Positions 1 through 8,553 of a DNA stretch of 64,000 nt are shown here, in pieces. The notes beneath the pieces are model-generated. The model did no database searches. It was given only the letters and a program-made list of their open reading frames with translations, and had not been told where the DNA came from. The position numbers and the translations under genes are program-made. The stretch covers positions 25,767 to 89,766 of the forward strand of contig CAYWNA010000021.1 of NCBI GenBank assembly GCA_964459305.1, read 5' to 3'. Origin of the DNA: CAYWNA01 sp964459305 (GTDB lineage: Bacteria > Planctomycetota > Planctomycetia > Pirellulales > Pirellulaceae). Position 1 is the stretch's first letter, and each line of letters begins with the position of its first letter.

Positions 1-185
1 CTCGAATGCACGGCCAAGGACGCGTGTTCTTCAGCTCAATGGGCCATCGCGAAGACGTTTGGACCAACAAGACCTTTCAGCAGATTCTGCTAGGGGGCAT
101 CGCCTGGTCACTGGGCAACGTCGACGCCGACATCACGCCCAACATCAAGCAGGTCACGCCCAAGGCCGCACAGTTGCCCGGCTAA
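1..185 (+). CDS. ThuA-domain protein, C-terminal end only
   Basis: The reading frame is open from the window edge to the TAA at 183-185 and gives about 60 residues. It contains FFSSMGHREDVWTNKTFQQ followed by a GGIAWSLGN stretch. This is the typical end of the ThuA (trehalose-utilisation-like) domain, where a Gly-His-x-x-x-x-Trp segment precedes a final helix. In planctomycetes such domains are common in secreted proteins, often with sugar-related neighbours. The start and any signal peptide lie outside the window, so the full architecture cannot be judged. The family call rests on motif recognition alone. Confidence 0.7.
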   Translation, partial: RMHGQGRVFFSSMGHREDVWTNKTFQQILLGGIAWSLGNVDADITPNIKQVTPKAAQLPG

Positions 186-462
186 GAATGGGCTTTTTCC
201 GGAATGTTGCTCGAAAGGAGTGATCCAGACGGAGAGGTAGGGCGACCAGCATATTCTTGCCGATAATATTCTTGTCCATTCTCTTCCTTCACTTCCTCAG
301 GGCGAGACTATGGTTGTAACATCACGAGAGATCGAGAGTTCACCGCATCCGTGTGCGTCGTGCGGTTTGGTGCGCACACGGATAGAAACACACGGATGAG
401 GTATGGCCAGCGTGAACTGCATCGTAGTGCCGGAACTCATGCACGGCGACTGGTATTGTCCC
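186..462. repeat. Intergenic region with short repeats
   Basis: No convincing gene is visible. Positions 250-277 carry two tandem copies of ATATTCTTG(C/T)C, the same unit that forms an inverted repeat at 49168-49243. Positions 346-399 carry CATCCGTGTG followed by two inverted copies, CACACGGAT and CACACGGATG. These look like decayed dispersed repeats. A short hairpin could end transcription of either flanking gene, since the ThuA gene and the heparinase-like gene converge here. Confidence 0.45.
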
Positions 463-3396
463 TTACTTCGGTGACTGTTGAGCGGGAGACGTGGACCAGT
501 TTGTCGGCTCGGCATCCTCAAATAGCAGCCGGCCTTTGTATCGCAGAAACCGCGCGTCGGTGGCCATTGCTCGGAGTATTGTGCCGTCGGCGGCCAATTC
601 AATCGCTGCCGACTGACCGTCGGTTTCCATACCCTCGGTTCGAATCGTGTCCTCGGCGTCGCGTTTGCGAAAAACGACGAGGTGAGTCCGGTCGTCGTAT
701 TGAAGACGGACGGCGTGAGCGCCGTCCGCATCAATCCGAGCCATCTTCGCCCGCGGCTGGTTGTTCTCGCCCAATCGCTGGACCTGCATCACGGCCAAGA
801 ATTCCTCGTGCGAGGTCTTTTCGACGGGCGTCGCGTACAGGATGGATTCAGGGAAGTACTTGTCCGGCGGCACCGGGTCGGTGCTGTAACGGTTAACCGG
901 TTCGGCGGGGAATCCGGTTTTCACGTCGAGGGCGAGGCTCGCCGGACTGAAGAATTGTCCATGCAATGCGGATTTTTCGCACTGGATCGAGAACGACTTT
1001 GTTTCGGAGTTTACGTCGATCGGGGAAATCGCGTGGAGCATCCAGTCGTAGCGGGCCGCGGCGTCGGACGCTACGAGATCGTGCACGATCACAAAGTGCG
1101 GCTTGATGAATAGAATCCGTCGATCGAAGCCGTTCAGGCGTTTGCCGTAGACGTCAGGATCCGACGCGTCGCCCACGACGTAGCCATAGCCGGGCGAGTC
1201 GAAGTACGCTGCGATTCGGCCATCGGCCCCCTTCTCGCACACGGCTTGCCCCTTGCCGTCCACGAGCAACGTGTTGTGGGCCAGCGTCTGCATCGAGTAC
1301 GCCTTGAAGTGCGGGCTGCCGTACCAGTCGTAGTATCCGCCGTCGATCGCGAGCTTCTCGCCATAGGCGTGAATGACGAAGTGGTTTTGGTCCGGATGCT
1401 GGTGTCCGGCGAAATACGGGCCGCTGTGCATGGCGACAGTCACGCCGTCACGCCCATCGACCAGCGACGTATTGAAAATCGCCACACCGATATGGCGGTA
1501 GTGAATCGATGGCAGCAGGTCGATGGGCTCGCGGGGCGTGAGTCCGTCGATCGGCTCACGCTGGCCGCTGTACCACAACGCGTAGGGATCGCGCGTTCGG
1601 AGCGCCAGATCGCGTACACGCTGCGTTTGCGCGGGACCACGGACGCCGTGGTTCGGCATCCCCGTGTCGGCGAACGATACGGACCACGCGTGCGGCGGAG
1701 CACAGTACATGGGAAATCGCGCTGCCTGCTCAAGCCAGGGTTGCTGGTACAGATCGATCCTGCAGACGGCCTTCATCATGTCGGCGTAGTCCACGATGAA
1801 CATCAGACCGTAGCCCCAATACGAGATGCCTTCGTTGTTGTCACCTTGGTAACCCAAGCAGCAGAGGAATCGACCCACGTAAAGTTGTCGAACGTATTCG
1901 GTCCACTCGGCTGCCCGGTCGTGATCGCCCGCCAGCACGATCCCCGATTCCGCCACGCCAAACGCCCGCAGCCAAGCGTGGTTGTTCGCCTCGCCTCTGC
2001 GAAAGGGATTCAGCGACGCGTAGAACTGATTCACTCGTTGAACGATCACGTCCCGCAGCCTGTTACGCTCGTCGGGCGTCATTGACTCGCAGCAAGCGTC
2101 GTAGCACCAGTTCAGGCCGCGCAGCAAGTGATGAGCCCCGATATCACCACGGCGCATGGCGCTTCCGCCCTCGGGGTCCCACTTGCAGGCATCCAATGCC
2201 ATCTGCTTCGTCCATTCGATCACCTGGGGATCTTGCGTAAGCATGGCGTATCCCGCGATCAGCTCCAATCGACGGCCCGTGCCTCCGGTGATCTTGCCAG
2301 CCACCTTGCCATACCAATCGATCCACGTGGGCCAGCGAGAATCGCCGGGCACGTGAGGTCCAGGATGTTCCGGCACGCCCTGGTCGTACAGTTTCTTGGC
2401 GTTCTTGACGAGTTGCGCCCTGCGCTCTTCCGACACATTCGGCTCGGCGAGCTTGGCGACTGGCAGGAGTCGCGGGCGCGGCATCTGGCCAAGTTTCTGG
2501 GCCGACACAACGTCGGTGGTAAACCGATGTGCTTCGGGCATGACAACAATTCGTTCGATGTCCGACCAACCCGCAATCAGTTCGCTCTCCGTCCAGACTC
2601 GCCAGTACCAGGTACCGGGTTCGATTGGTTCGTTGGGCGTGAAGAAGTTGTTTGTCAAATCGACGGTGACCGAATTGCCCTTTGGGAAGTCAGGACTCAT
2701 CGAATACTGAAGCTTCTGCCGAGACTGTTGATCCGAGCGCGGCCAGTGAAACATGGGAGGATTTGAATGGGAGTCGCGAGTGCGGTCGGTAACCGTCGAT
2801 TTCGGCATGCCGGTGAAGAGCCGGATGTTGTCGAACCAGACCGTCATGCGCGCCTTGGTGGCGGTTCGCACCTTAGTCACTTCTTTCACACGGCCGTAGA
2901 GCTGTACGTGGGAAATCACCAGCCCGGGACGGATCGCTTTTTCGCTTGAGCTTCGCAGCTTGGGGATCTGCACCTCGGCGTGACGCCATTCGCCTGAAAA
3001 CTCGTCGCTCGTCCAAAACCACTGCTCGCCATCGACAAACCAACTCATGCCGAGGTACTCGCCTCCGTAGCCCGGCTCGATCTCAACCCGATAGTCGAAC
3101 GACAGAATCAGGTTCCTTTGGACTTCGATCGGCCGTCTGACTCGCAGCGCGCATGCGGTGGCCGGCGTGGTGTTGTGCAATCGCAGGCAGCGTCCTCGGC
3201 CGTCCGGTCCACCTTCGATGATTTCCGATTCCAAATGGCCGACGTTCAGACCTTCGTAGGCCGCTACGTCCGTGGCCTGCTCGAAGTCGATCAGGTAGAT
3301 CTCCCTTTCGGAAATCTGCCCGTGCCCAGCCGACACAGCTCCACCCATGAAGACACAGAATGTGAGAAGCATCCAAAGAAACCGCCTGTCTCTCAT
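463..3396 (-). CDS. Secreted heparinase II/III-like protein (DUF4962-type)
   Basis: This encodes about 977 residues. The start at 3396 is preferred over the longer frame because AAGGA lies 8 nt upstream and the protein then begins MRDRRFLW with a clear signal peptide (about residues 1-27). An N-terminal beta-sandwich-like region (about 30-200) is followed by a long helical segment, as in the alpha/alpha toroid of heparinase II/III proteins. A C-terminal beta-sandwich contains the segment AGHQHPDQNHFVIHAYG near residues 655-675 and AHNTLLVDG shortly after, both hallmarks of the Hepar_II_III domain. It probably cleaves an acidic polysaccharide outside the cytoplasm. The substrate cannot be told from sequence. 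It runs just downstream of the secreted protein at 3439-4734. Confidence 0.8.
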   Translation of the reverse strand: MRDRRFLWMLLTFCVFMGGAVSAGHGQISEREIYLIDFEQATDVAAYEGLNVGHLESEIIEGGPDGRGRCLRLHNTTPATACALRVRRPIEVQRNLILSFDYRVEIEPGYGGEYLGMSWFVDGEQWFWTSDEFSGEWRHAEVQIPKLRSSSEKAIRPGLVISHVQLYGRVKEVTKVRTATKARMTVWFDNIRLFTGMPKSTVTDRTRDSHSNPPMFHWPRSDQQSRQKLQYSMSPDFPKGNSVTVDLTNNFFTPNEPIEPGTWYWRVWTESELIAGWSDIERIVVMPEAHRFTTDVVSAQKLGQMPRPRLLPVAKLAEPNVSEERRAQLVKNAKKLYDQGVPEHPGPHVPGDSRWPTWIDWYGKVAGKITGGTGRRLELIAGYAMLTQDPQVIEWTKQMALDACKWDPEGGSAMRRGDIGAHHLLRGLNWCYDACCESMTPDERNRLRDVIVQRVNQFYASLNPFRRGEANNHAWLRAFGVAESGIVLAGDHDRAAEWTEYVRQLYVGRFLCCLGYQGDNNEGISYWGYGLMFIVDYADMMKAVCRIDLYQQPWLEQAARFPMYCAPPHAWSVSFADTGMPNHGVRGPAQTQRVRDLALRTRDPYALWYSGQREPIDGLTPREPIDLLPSIHYRHIGVAIFNTSLVDGRDGVTVAMHSGPYFAGHQHPDQNHFVIHAYGEKLAIDGGYYDWYGSPHFKAYSMQTLAHNTLLVDGKGQAVCEKGADGRIAAYFDSPGYGYVVGDASDPDVYGKRLNGFDRRILFIKPHFVIVHDLVASDAAARYDWMLHAISPIDVNSETKSFSIQCEKSALHGQFFSPASLALDVKTGFPAEPVNRYSTDPVPPDKYFPESILYATPVEKTSHEEFLAVMQVQRLGENNQPRAKMARIDADGAHAVRLQYDDRTHLVVFRKRDAEDTIRTEGMETDGQSAAIELAADGTILRAMATDARFLRYKGRLLFEDAEPTNWSTSPAQQSPK

Positions 3397-3438
3397 CAGG
3401 TTCATCCTTACATCAAGCCCGTCCACCATAACGGGAAA

Positions 3439-4734
3439 TCAGCGCTTCCTTTGCACGCCCGCGCCGATTCCGTCTGCCTTGTCCCGATACATCTCCCACA
3501 TCGACTTGACAAAATCGTTTACCTTCTGCTCTTCCTTCCACCAGCGGTCGACATAATCAAAGAAGGCCGGATGATTCCAGCAGTCGGTCATGCCGGTCAG
3601 ACGCGCGGCCAGGGCTTGGCCGACCCATGTGGGCCCGTTCAACTTCCGGTAACCCTCCGCCTTGATGCCGTTATTGCCTTTTGTGTCGCCGAAAGTCTTC
3701 CAGCCTGCAGGATCTGCCTCCTCATGCCGCGCGTTGGGATTCTTCAGCGTGATCGTCCAGAGTGCCCGTTGGCCGTTGTACCCCTTGCCGAAATAGGTTT
3801 GCTGGTCCTCTTGGAACGTGGCGTCTACGTGCATCATCCCCTCGTGTCCCAGCATCAGGCCCGCAAACAGGATCGGCCATTTGCGGCCCGAGTTGTGACC
3901 GCCATTTGCAGTCCAGAGATGGTTGTTCGACTGCACGACACCGAAGTAATCAATCCCTTTCTGAACGAATCGCAAGAGCAGCGTTTCCATCTCGCCGTTT
4001 GGGTCGTCCAATAGAAGCAAGAGACCCACATCCGATACGATATTCGTGATCTCCCTACCGTAGTCGGGCATATTTTCCAACGGGTGCATCTTCCGATTCA
4101 CCCACTCGCGCTGATGGTCCAGCCAGATGCGTTCGAGATATCGCTCGTACCGCCCGACATCTGGCACCGTCTCAGGCGGCTTGAGCGAAGGCAGAATATC
4201 ACGCCTGAGTTGCGAAGCAGTAAACGTCTGTCGCCAAGTGCCCACGTAGGCCGGCCGAAAAGCGTCTTTTGGAGGCGGCTCGCGGAGACACGTCAGCACC
4301 ACAGCGGTGCGCAGCGGCCCGCGGCAGTACTGGCCACGCACGGTGTCCGGCGTCTTGTCGCCAATCTTGTCAACACTGCTGGTACTGACCAGAGAGTTGC
4401 CCGGTTTGAGCGTCAGAGGAAAATGTGCCCGCAGGGACGCGTCGAAATGCGCCATACGACTGTCGTAGCCCTGCTTGTCTCCGGCCGGAGGATTCACCAC
4501 CGATCCGTGACGGTCGTCGCCCGGCGCCGGTTCCACGCCGTTCACAGCCATCGGTCCCACCACCCACCAATCGCCAGTGATGAATCGACCGGCGCGCACG
4601 GGCCGGTCGAGGGTCCACGTGATTCCGTACTGAGTGATGGACTCTTTCGTCGTGACCGTGGCTGTGTCGCCGTCTTGGCCGGAACCAAGGCTGAAAAGAC
4701 CAAGCCAAACCAGCAAGGTATATGTTGTTTTCAT
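3439..4734 (-). CDS. Secreted protein of unknown function
   Basis: This encodes about 431 residues. The start at 4734 is chosen because GGAGGAG sits 5 nt upstream and the protein then begins MKTTYTLLVWLGLF with a signal peptide. The longer frame upstream lacks such a site. I do not recognise a catalytic family with confidence. The middle is helix-rich and aromatic (NNHLWTANGGHNSGRKWP, HEGMMHVDATFQ), which resembles alpha/alpha-barrel polysaccharide lyases and glycosidases. The gene ends 43 nt before the heparinase-like gene on the same strand, so the two probably form one transcript. A role in polysaccharide breakdown is an inference from that context. Confidence 0.6.
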   Translation of the reverse strand: MKTTYTLLVWLGLFSLGSGQDGDTATVTTKESITQYGITWTLDRPVRAGRFITGDWWVVGPMAVNGVEPAPGDDRHGSVVNPPAGDKQGYDSRMAHFDASLRAHFPLTLKPGNSLVSTSSVDKIGDKTPDTVRGQYCRGPLRTAVVLTCLREPPPKDAFRPAYVGTWRQTFTASQLRRDILPSLKPPETVPDVGRYERYLERIWLDHQREWVNRKMHPLENMPDYGREITNIVSDVGLLLLLDDPNGEMETLLLRFVQKGIDYFGVVQSNNHLWTANGGHNSGRKWPILFAGLMLGHEGMMHVDATFQEDQQTYFGKGYNGQRALWTITLKNPNARHEEADPAGWKTFGDTKGNNGIKAEGYRKLNGPTWVGQALAARLTGMTDCWNHPAFFDYVDRWWKEEQKVNDFVKSMWEMYRDKADGIGAGVQRKR

Positions 4735-5007
4735 AGTTACTCCTCCGTTCATTGCCGCACGCCCAGATGGCGGCCTGCGTCGCCACCAGAAACTCAGTCG
4801 TATCGAAAGGAATGGCAACGAACCAGTTTCTTGAGTTCGCTCGCATCGTTAAACTAGGTCATTCCTTCCTCGATTACCCACGTGTGAGCATGCCCCAACG
4901 CTGGCCGACTGTCAAGCTGCAGGATTCGGGCAAGGTACTGGTCAACGCTCGGTTTCCCCGGTACGGTGGTATGCAGTCAATCCTCTTTTTCGAAGGTGTT
5001 TGTTGCC

Positions 5008-6378
5008 ATGTCCGGTATCCGTGTCGGTGTCGCCAGTGTGGATTTCACGCCCCAGCCGGGCTTGCCGTTAATGGGGAACTTCCGTGACGACTATGCTGCT
5101 CGTGGCGCGCATGACCCCCTATGCGCGAAAGCCATCGTCTGTGACGACGGCCAGGGTACTAAAGCGGCCCTACTGGCGGTCGACATCTGCATGCTTGATC
5201 GGCAGAACGTGGCATTCATGCGTCAGGTCATCGGCTCGCAGTGCGACGTGCCTCCGGAGAACGTGTTGATCCATGCCACCCATACGCACAGCGCTCCAGC
5301 CGCAAGCGGGAAGATTGGCCTGGAGGAAGAGGTCGCGCCGCACGTGGCCGAAATCGAAGCCTTCCTCCGCAAGGCGGCATCGGCGGTGAGTGAGGCGGAC
5401 CGAGCTTTGGGTGATGCGGTGCTTGAGGTCGGACATGCCAACGAGGAACGGCTGTGCTTCAACCGGCGCTTGCGGCGTCGGGACGGTTCGACACAAATGA
5501 ACTGGGAGGCCCTGCAGCCGGATTTCGATCCATCGGAAATCCAGGGAGCGTGGGGTCCCGTCGATCCGGAGATGGTGTGCCTGACGGTCCGACACGAGCA
5601 GAATCCGGCTGCCGCGGTGGTAAATTTCGGCCTGCATCCGGCGATCCTGGCGGGAGACAATTGGCTCTATTCGGCCGACTTCCCCGGTTACATCGCCGAA
5701 GCCTTGTCGCGCACGCTGGGCAAGGAATGCACCTGCATGTTTATGAACGGATGTTGTGGGGACGTGAATCACGTCGACTATCGTGACGGATACCAGGGCC
5801 GCGGGTACCAGATGGCCCAGCGGGTAGGTTACATGCTGGCCGCGGCGGCTCACGAGGCCGTGAATGACGGGGGCCCGATTCAAACAGACTGCCTGCAGGT
5901 ATCGCGAGAGCTGGTGGAGCTTCAGCGGCTGAAGATCAGTCCGTCCGAGCGCGATTGGTGCGAGCAGGTCCTCGATGAAGCTCGACGCCATCCCCGGCAG
6001 GGCCAAGTGGACGGCGTGCCGGACGTTTACTATGCGAAGCTCCGCCTGCGGATGTGTCGCGAGCAGGACGAACCGGATCACGCGGAAGTCATGGTGATCC
6101 GCATCGGCGATGTGGCAATCGTGGGACTGCCGGGGGAGGCATTTTGCCAGTTGGGCTTGCAGATCAAACGTCGCTCGCCGGCCCCGCACACTCTGGTCGT
6201 AGAGCTCTCGAACGATGCCATCGGCTATTTGCCGACCCAAGAGTCGTTCGAGCAAGGCGGCTACGAAACGACCAGCGGCAGCACGTTTTACGAACCCGGC
6301 TCTGCAGAACGGATTGTTACATCCGCAGTGGCTCAGTTGGAACAACTCTTTTCGAGGACTGAAAACATGACTGGCTAG
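5008..6378 (+). CDS. Neutral/alkaline ceramidase-like hydrolase
   Basis: This encodes about 456 residues. Residues 1-20 read MSGIRVGVASVDFTPQPGLP, the typical start of the neutral ceramidase N-terminal-like domain. HATHTHSAP (about 89-97) supplies the metal-binding histidines and CCGDVNH lies near 248. The final quarter has GLPGEAFCQLG, also typical. There is no signal peptide with this start, so the protein is probably cytoplasmic. Planctomycetes carry many paralogues of this fold whose substrates are unknown, so ceramide hydrolysis is not implied. It heads the + strand run that continues with the small-protein pair and the acyl-CoA dehydrogenase-like gene. Confidence 0.8.
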   Translation: MSGIRVGVASVDFTPQPGLPLMGNFRDDYAARGAHDPLCAKAIVCDDGQGTKAALLAVDICMLDRQNVAFMRQVIGSQCDVPPENVLIHATHTHSAPAASGKIGLEEEVAPHVAEIEAFLRKAASAVSEADRALGDAVLEVGHANEERLCFNRRLRRRDGSTQMNWEALQPDFDPSEIQGAWGPVDPEMVCLTVRHEQNPAAAVVNFGLHPAILAGDNWLYSADFPGYIAEALSRTLGKECTCMFMNGCCGDVNHVDYRDGYQGRGYQMAQRVGYMLAAAAHEAVNDGGPIQTDCLQVSRELVELQRLKISPSERDWCEQVLDEARRHPRQGQVDGVPDVYYAKLRLRMCREQDEPDHAEVMVIRIGDVAIVGLPGEAFCQLGLQIKRRSPAPHTLVVELSNDAIGYLPTQESFEQGGYETTSGSTFYEPGSAERIVTSAVAQLEQLFSRTENMTG

Positions 6379-6402
6379 AGCAGCCTCCCTGCGCACCAAA
6401 TC

Positions 6403-6480
6403 GTTTAACCGCAAGCCAGAGGCGTGCGCGTAATCCGCTGGCCACGCCCATTCGCGCACGCCTCCGGCTTGCGGTTAAAC
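6403..6480. repeat. Palindromic repeat, GTTTAACC family
   Basis: Two 28-nt arms (6403-6430 and 6453-6480) are reverse complements with one mismatch; the outer ends are GTTTAACCGC and GCGGTTAAAC. The 22-nt centre is not paired. The same outer sequence recurs at 7495-7575, 17834-17917, 54334-54415 and 61307-61376. The arm interiors differ between copies. It lies between the ceramidase-like gene and the next start, so it could act as a hairpin in the transcript. Confidence 0.85.
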
Positions 6481-6525
6481 GAGGCGAACCGACGCCCCTA
6501 CAAATCTACGCGAGGCGATCCGACC

Positions 6526-6993
6526 ATGGCTAAGCAGACGATGCACCGCACCGCCGGCGACAACGAATACTTGCATCAGGATTTCCACGGCGCGCTGAGC
6601 GCGGGCATCGAGTACGTGCACGAGAAGTACGGCGAGGAAGCTGTGCGCGAGTACCTTTGGCAGTTTGCGCGGTCGTTTTACGCGCCGCTGACCGACGCCC
6701 TCAATCGCCGGGGACTGGTTGCGTTGAAAGAGCATTTCCGCAACATCTATGGTCTGGAAGGGGGCGAGGTCCGTTTCGCCTTGTCGGAAGATGAACTGCG
6801 AGTCGAAGTGGCCGCGTGCCCGGCTGTGACACACATGCGGGAGCAGGGATATCCCGTTGCCAGACTATTCCGCGAAACAACCGAGACCGTGAACCAGGCG
6901 ATCTGTCACGAGACGCCCTTTGCCACAGAATTGACCGAGTACGACGACGAGACTGGTCGGAGTGTTCAACGGTTCTATCGGAGGCAATCATGA
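6526..6993 (+). CDS. Small protein, ATC-hydrolase-like fold (first of a pair)
   Basis: This encodes 155 residues. The ATG at 6526 follows the palindrome; the upstream frame is repeat DNA translated by chance. Residues 90-150 contain VAACPAVTHMRE, then a spaced segment ending in FYRR. It resembles the product of the following gene in length and in the position of its Cys-Pro motif, so the two are likely paralogues. The Cys-Pro segment and spacing recall the L-2-amino-thiazoline-4-carboxylate hydrolase-like family (PF14196). That assignment is tentative. The stop overlaps the next start (ATGA), which points to translational coupling and perhaps a heteromer. Confidence 0.5.
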   Translation: MAKQTMHRTAGDNEYLHQDFHGALSAGIEYVHEKYGEEAVREYLWQFARSFYAPLTDALNRRGLVALKEHFRNIYGLEGGEVRFALSEDELRVEVAACPAVTHMREQGYPVARLFRETTETVNQAICHETPFATELTEYDDETGRSVQRFYRRQS

Positions 6994-7442
6994 TTTCTTG
7001 CACCGAGTTCATTCCGGCCTACAGCGAGTTGTTCAAATTCCTTGAGGCCCGTGGCGGTACGCGGGCCGTGGACGGTTTCTGGGAGTATCTATCCGATAAC
7101 TTTTTGGGAAACCTCAAGAGTGCAGTCGAGGAGCACGGGATTCGCGGATGTTGGATTTACTGGAGTCATACGTTGAACGAAGAGGCCGCGGACTTCACCA
7201 TGAAATTGGACGAAGACGAGGGCGTGTTCCGGATCATCATGCACCACTGTCCTTCCATGGGCCGGCTGCTTGAACTGAAGCACATCGAGCCGTACCACGA
7301 TTACTGTCGCCATTGCGATGTTCTTTACCGCCGTGTCCTGGAACCGCTCGGCTATCACTACGAGACCGACCTGTCCAGATGCAACGAAGCGCGGTGTGCC
7401 CTCACGGTTTCCCTCCCGCCCAGCACGAAGCCCGACCCTTGA
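6990..7442 (+). CDS. Small Cys-rich protein, ATC-hydrolase-like fold (second of a pair)
   Basis: This encodes 150 residues and starts inside the previous gene (ATGA overlap). The second half shows HHCPSMG, then DYCRHCDVLYRRVLEPLG, then SRCNEARCALTV. This Cys-Pro / Cys-x-x-Cys / Cys order resembles members of the L-2-amino-thiazoline-4-carboxylate hydrolase-like family. Five cysteines in 70 residues could bind metal or act in redox chemistry. The partner gene lacks most of these cysteines, so only this copy may be catalytic. Function is unproven. Neighbours suggest a catabolic role. Confidence 0.5.
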   Translation: MISCTEFIPAYSELFKFLEARGGTRAVDGFWEYLSDNFLGNLKSAVEEHGIRGCWIYWSHTLNEEAADFTMKLDEDEGVFRIIMHHCPSMGRLLELKHIEPYHDYCRHCDVLYRRVLEPLGYHYETDLSRCNEARCALTVSLPPSTKPDP

Positions 7443-7494
7443 CATGCCACTGGTACCCCTGTTACAAGCAACGAGGTGGTTCGCCGCTCTCCGT

Positions 7495-7575
7495 CGTTTG
7501 ACCGCGACCCGCCAGGGGAGCGAGTGGAGAATCGACGTCGTGGGACGCGTTCCCCTAGCGGGTCGCGGTTAAACG
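7495..7575. repeat. Palindromic repeat, CGTTTAACCGCGACCC variant
   Basis: The left arm starts CGTTTGACCGCGACCCGCCA (7495-7514) and the right arm ends TAGCGGGTCGCGGTTAAACG (7556-7575). They are inverted with a few mismatches. The core ACCGCGACCCGCCAGGGGAG is shared exactly with the element at 61307-61376, over 53 kb away. It sits just before the 3-hydroxyacyl-CoA dehydrogenase gene. Confidence 0.85.
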
Positions 7576-7596
7576 AGGACGAAAGGAAACGCAGTC

Positions 7597-8553
7597 ATGG
7601 ATATCGAGACAATCGGCGTGGCAGGACTGGGGCTTTTGGGACGAGGGATCGCCGCGTGTCTGTTGGGACACGGGTTTCGGGTGATCGCGTTCACCCGTCG
7701 AGATACGACCCATGGCGAGGCACGGGCGTACATCGCGCGTGCGATCGACGATTTGGTGGAACGTGCCGGCTTCGCCCCGGAGCTTTCCCAGCAGTGGACC
7801 GAGCGGTACGAGGCGGTCAGTTCCTTGGAGCCATTGGCCGGATCGGATTTTGTGATCGAGACGGTCATCGAAGACGTAGAAACAAAGAACGAAGTCTTCG
7901 ACCAACTCGAAGCGTTGGTCGCGGCCGATGTACCAATTGCCAGCAACACGTCGGCGCTGCCCATCACGCATCTTCAGCGCGGTCGAGCGCACCCAGAGCG
8001 TTTCCTGGGCATGCACTGGGCCGAGCCCGCCCATGCCACGCGGTTCATGGAGCTGATCCGAGGCGAGCAGACCGGCGATGCCGCGTTCCAGACGGCTGCC
8101 AGATTGGCCAAGGCCATCGGCAAAGAGCCGAGTCTGGTAGAAAAGGACGTGCCGGCATTCATCGTCAATCGTCTCGGTTACGCCATGTACCGCGAGGCGG
8201 TGCACATTTTGGAGATGGGCGTGGCCGACGTGGAAACCATCGACCGTTCTTGCCGTAATGCGCTGGGGCTCTGGGCGACCATGTGCGGCCCGTTCCGCTG
8301 GATGGACTTGACCGGCGGGCCGGGGCTCTACGCCAAAACCATCCGCGACGTGTTGCCCAGCTTGAGCAACACCACCGAGTTGCCGAAGACGCTCCAGGAC
8401 ATGCTCGACAGCGACGCCCGAGGCATCGCCGACGGACGCGGCTTCTACGAATACACCGAGGAAGACGCCCGGTGGTGGGAAGAGCTTTTCCTTCAGCATG
8501 CTTGGAACGTGCGTGAATTGATGAACCAGTATTTTCCGCTTGAGGACGCATGA
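7597..8553 (+). CDS. 3-hydroxyacyl-CoA dehydrogenase family protein
   Basis: This encodes 318 residues. The Rossmann NAD site is GVAGLGLLGRGIAA (about 8-21). The pattern SNTSALPITHLQ follows at about residue 115, with GMHWAEPAH about 20 residues later; these match the catalytic region of HbdA/FadB-type enzymes, with the usual His-containing segment. The C-terminal helical domain carries FIVNRLGYAMYREAVHIL. It would oxidise a 3-hydroxy acid or its CoA ester with NAD. No thiolase or hydratase gene is adjacent, so fatty-acid oxidation is not implied. The stop overlaps the next start. Confidence 0.85.
   Translation: MDIETIGVAGLGLLGRGIAACLLGHGFRVIAFTRRDTTHGEARAYIARAIDDLVERAGFAPELSQQWTERYEAVSSLEPLAGSDFVIETVIEDVETKNEVFDQLEALVAADVPIASNTSALPITHLQRGRAHPERFLGMHWAEPAHATRFMELIRGEQTGDAAFQTAARLAKAIGKEPSLVEKDVPAFIVNRLGYAMYREAVHILEMGVADVETIDRSCRNALGLWATMCGPFRWMDLTGGPGLYAKTIRDVLPSLSNTTELPKTLQDMLDSDARGIADGRGFYEYTEEDARWWEELFLQHAWNVRELMNQYFPLEDA

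Noticed and set aside
5170..6459. A 429-residue open frame on the - strand
   Set aside because: It is antisense to the ceramidase-like gene and crosses the palindrome at 6403; no motif.
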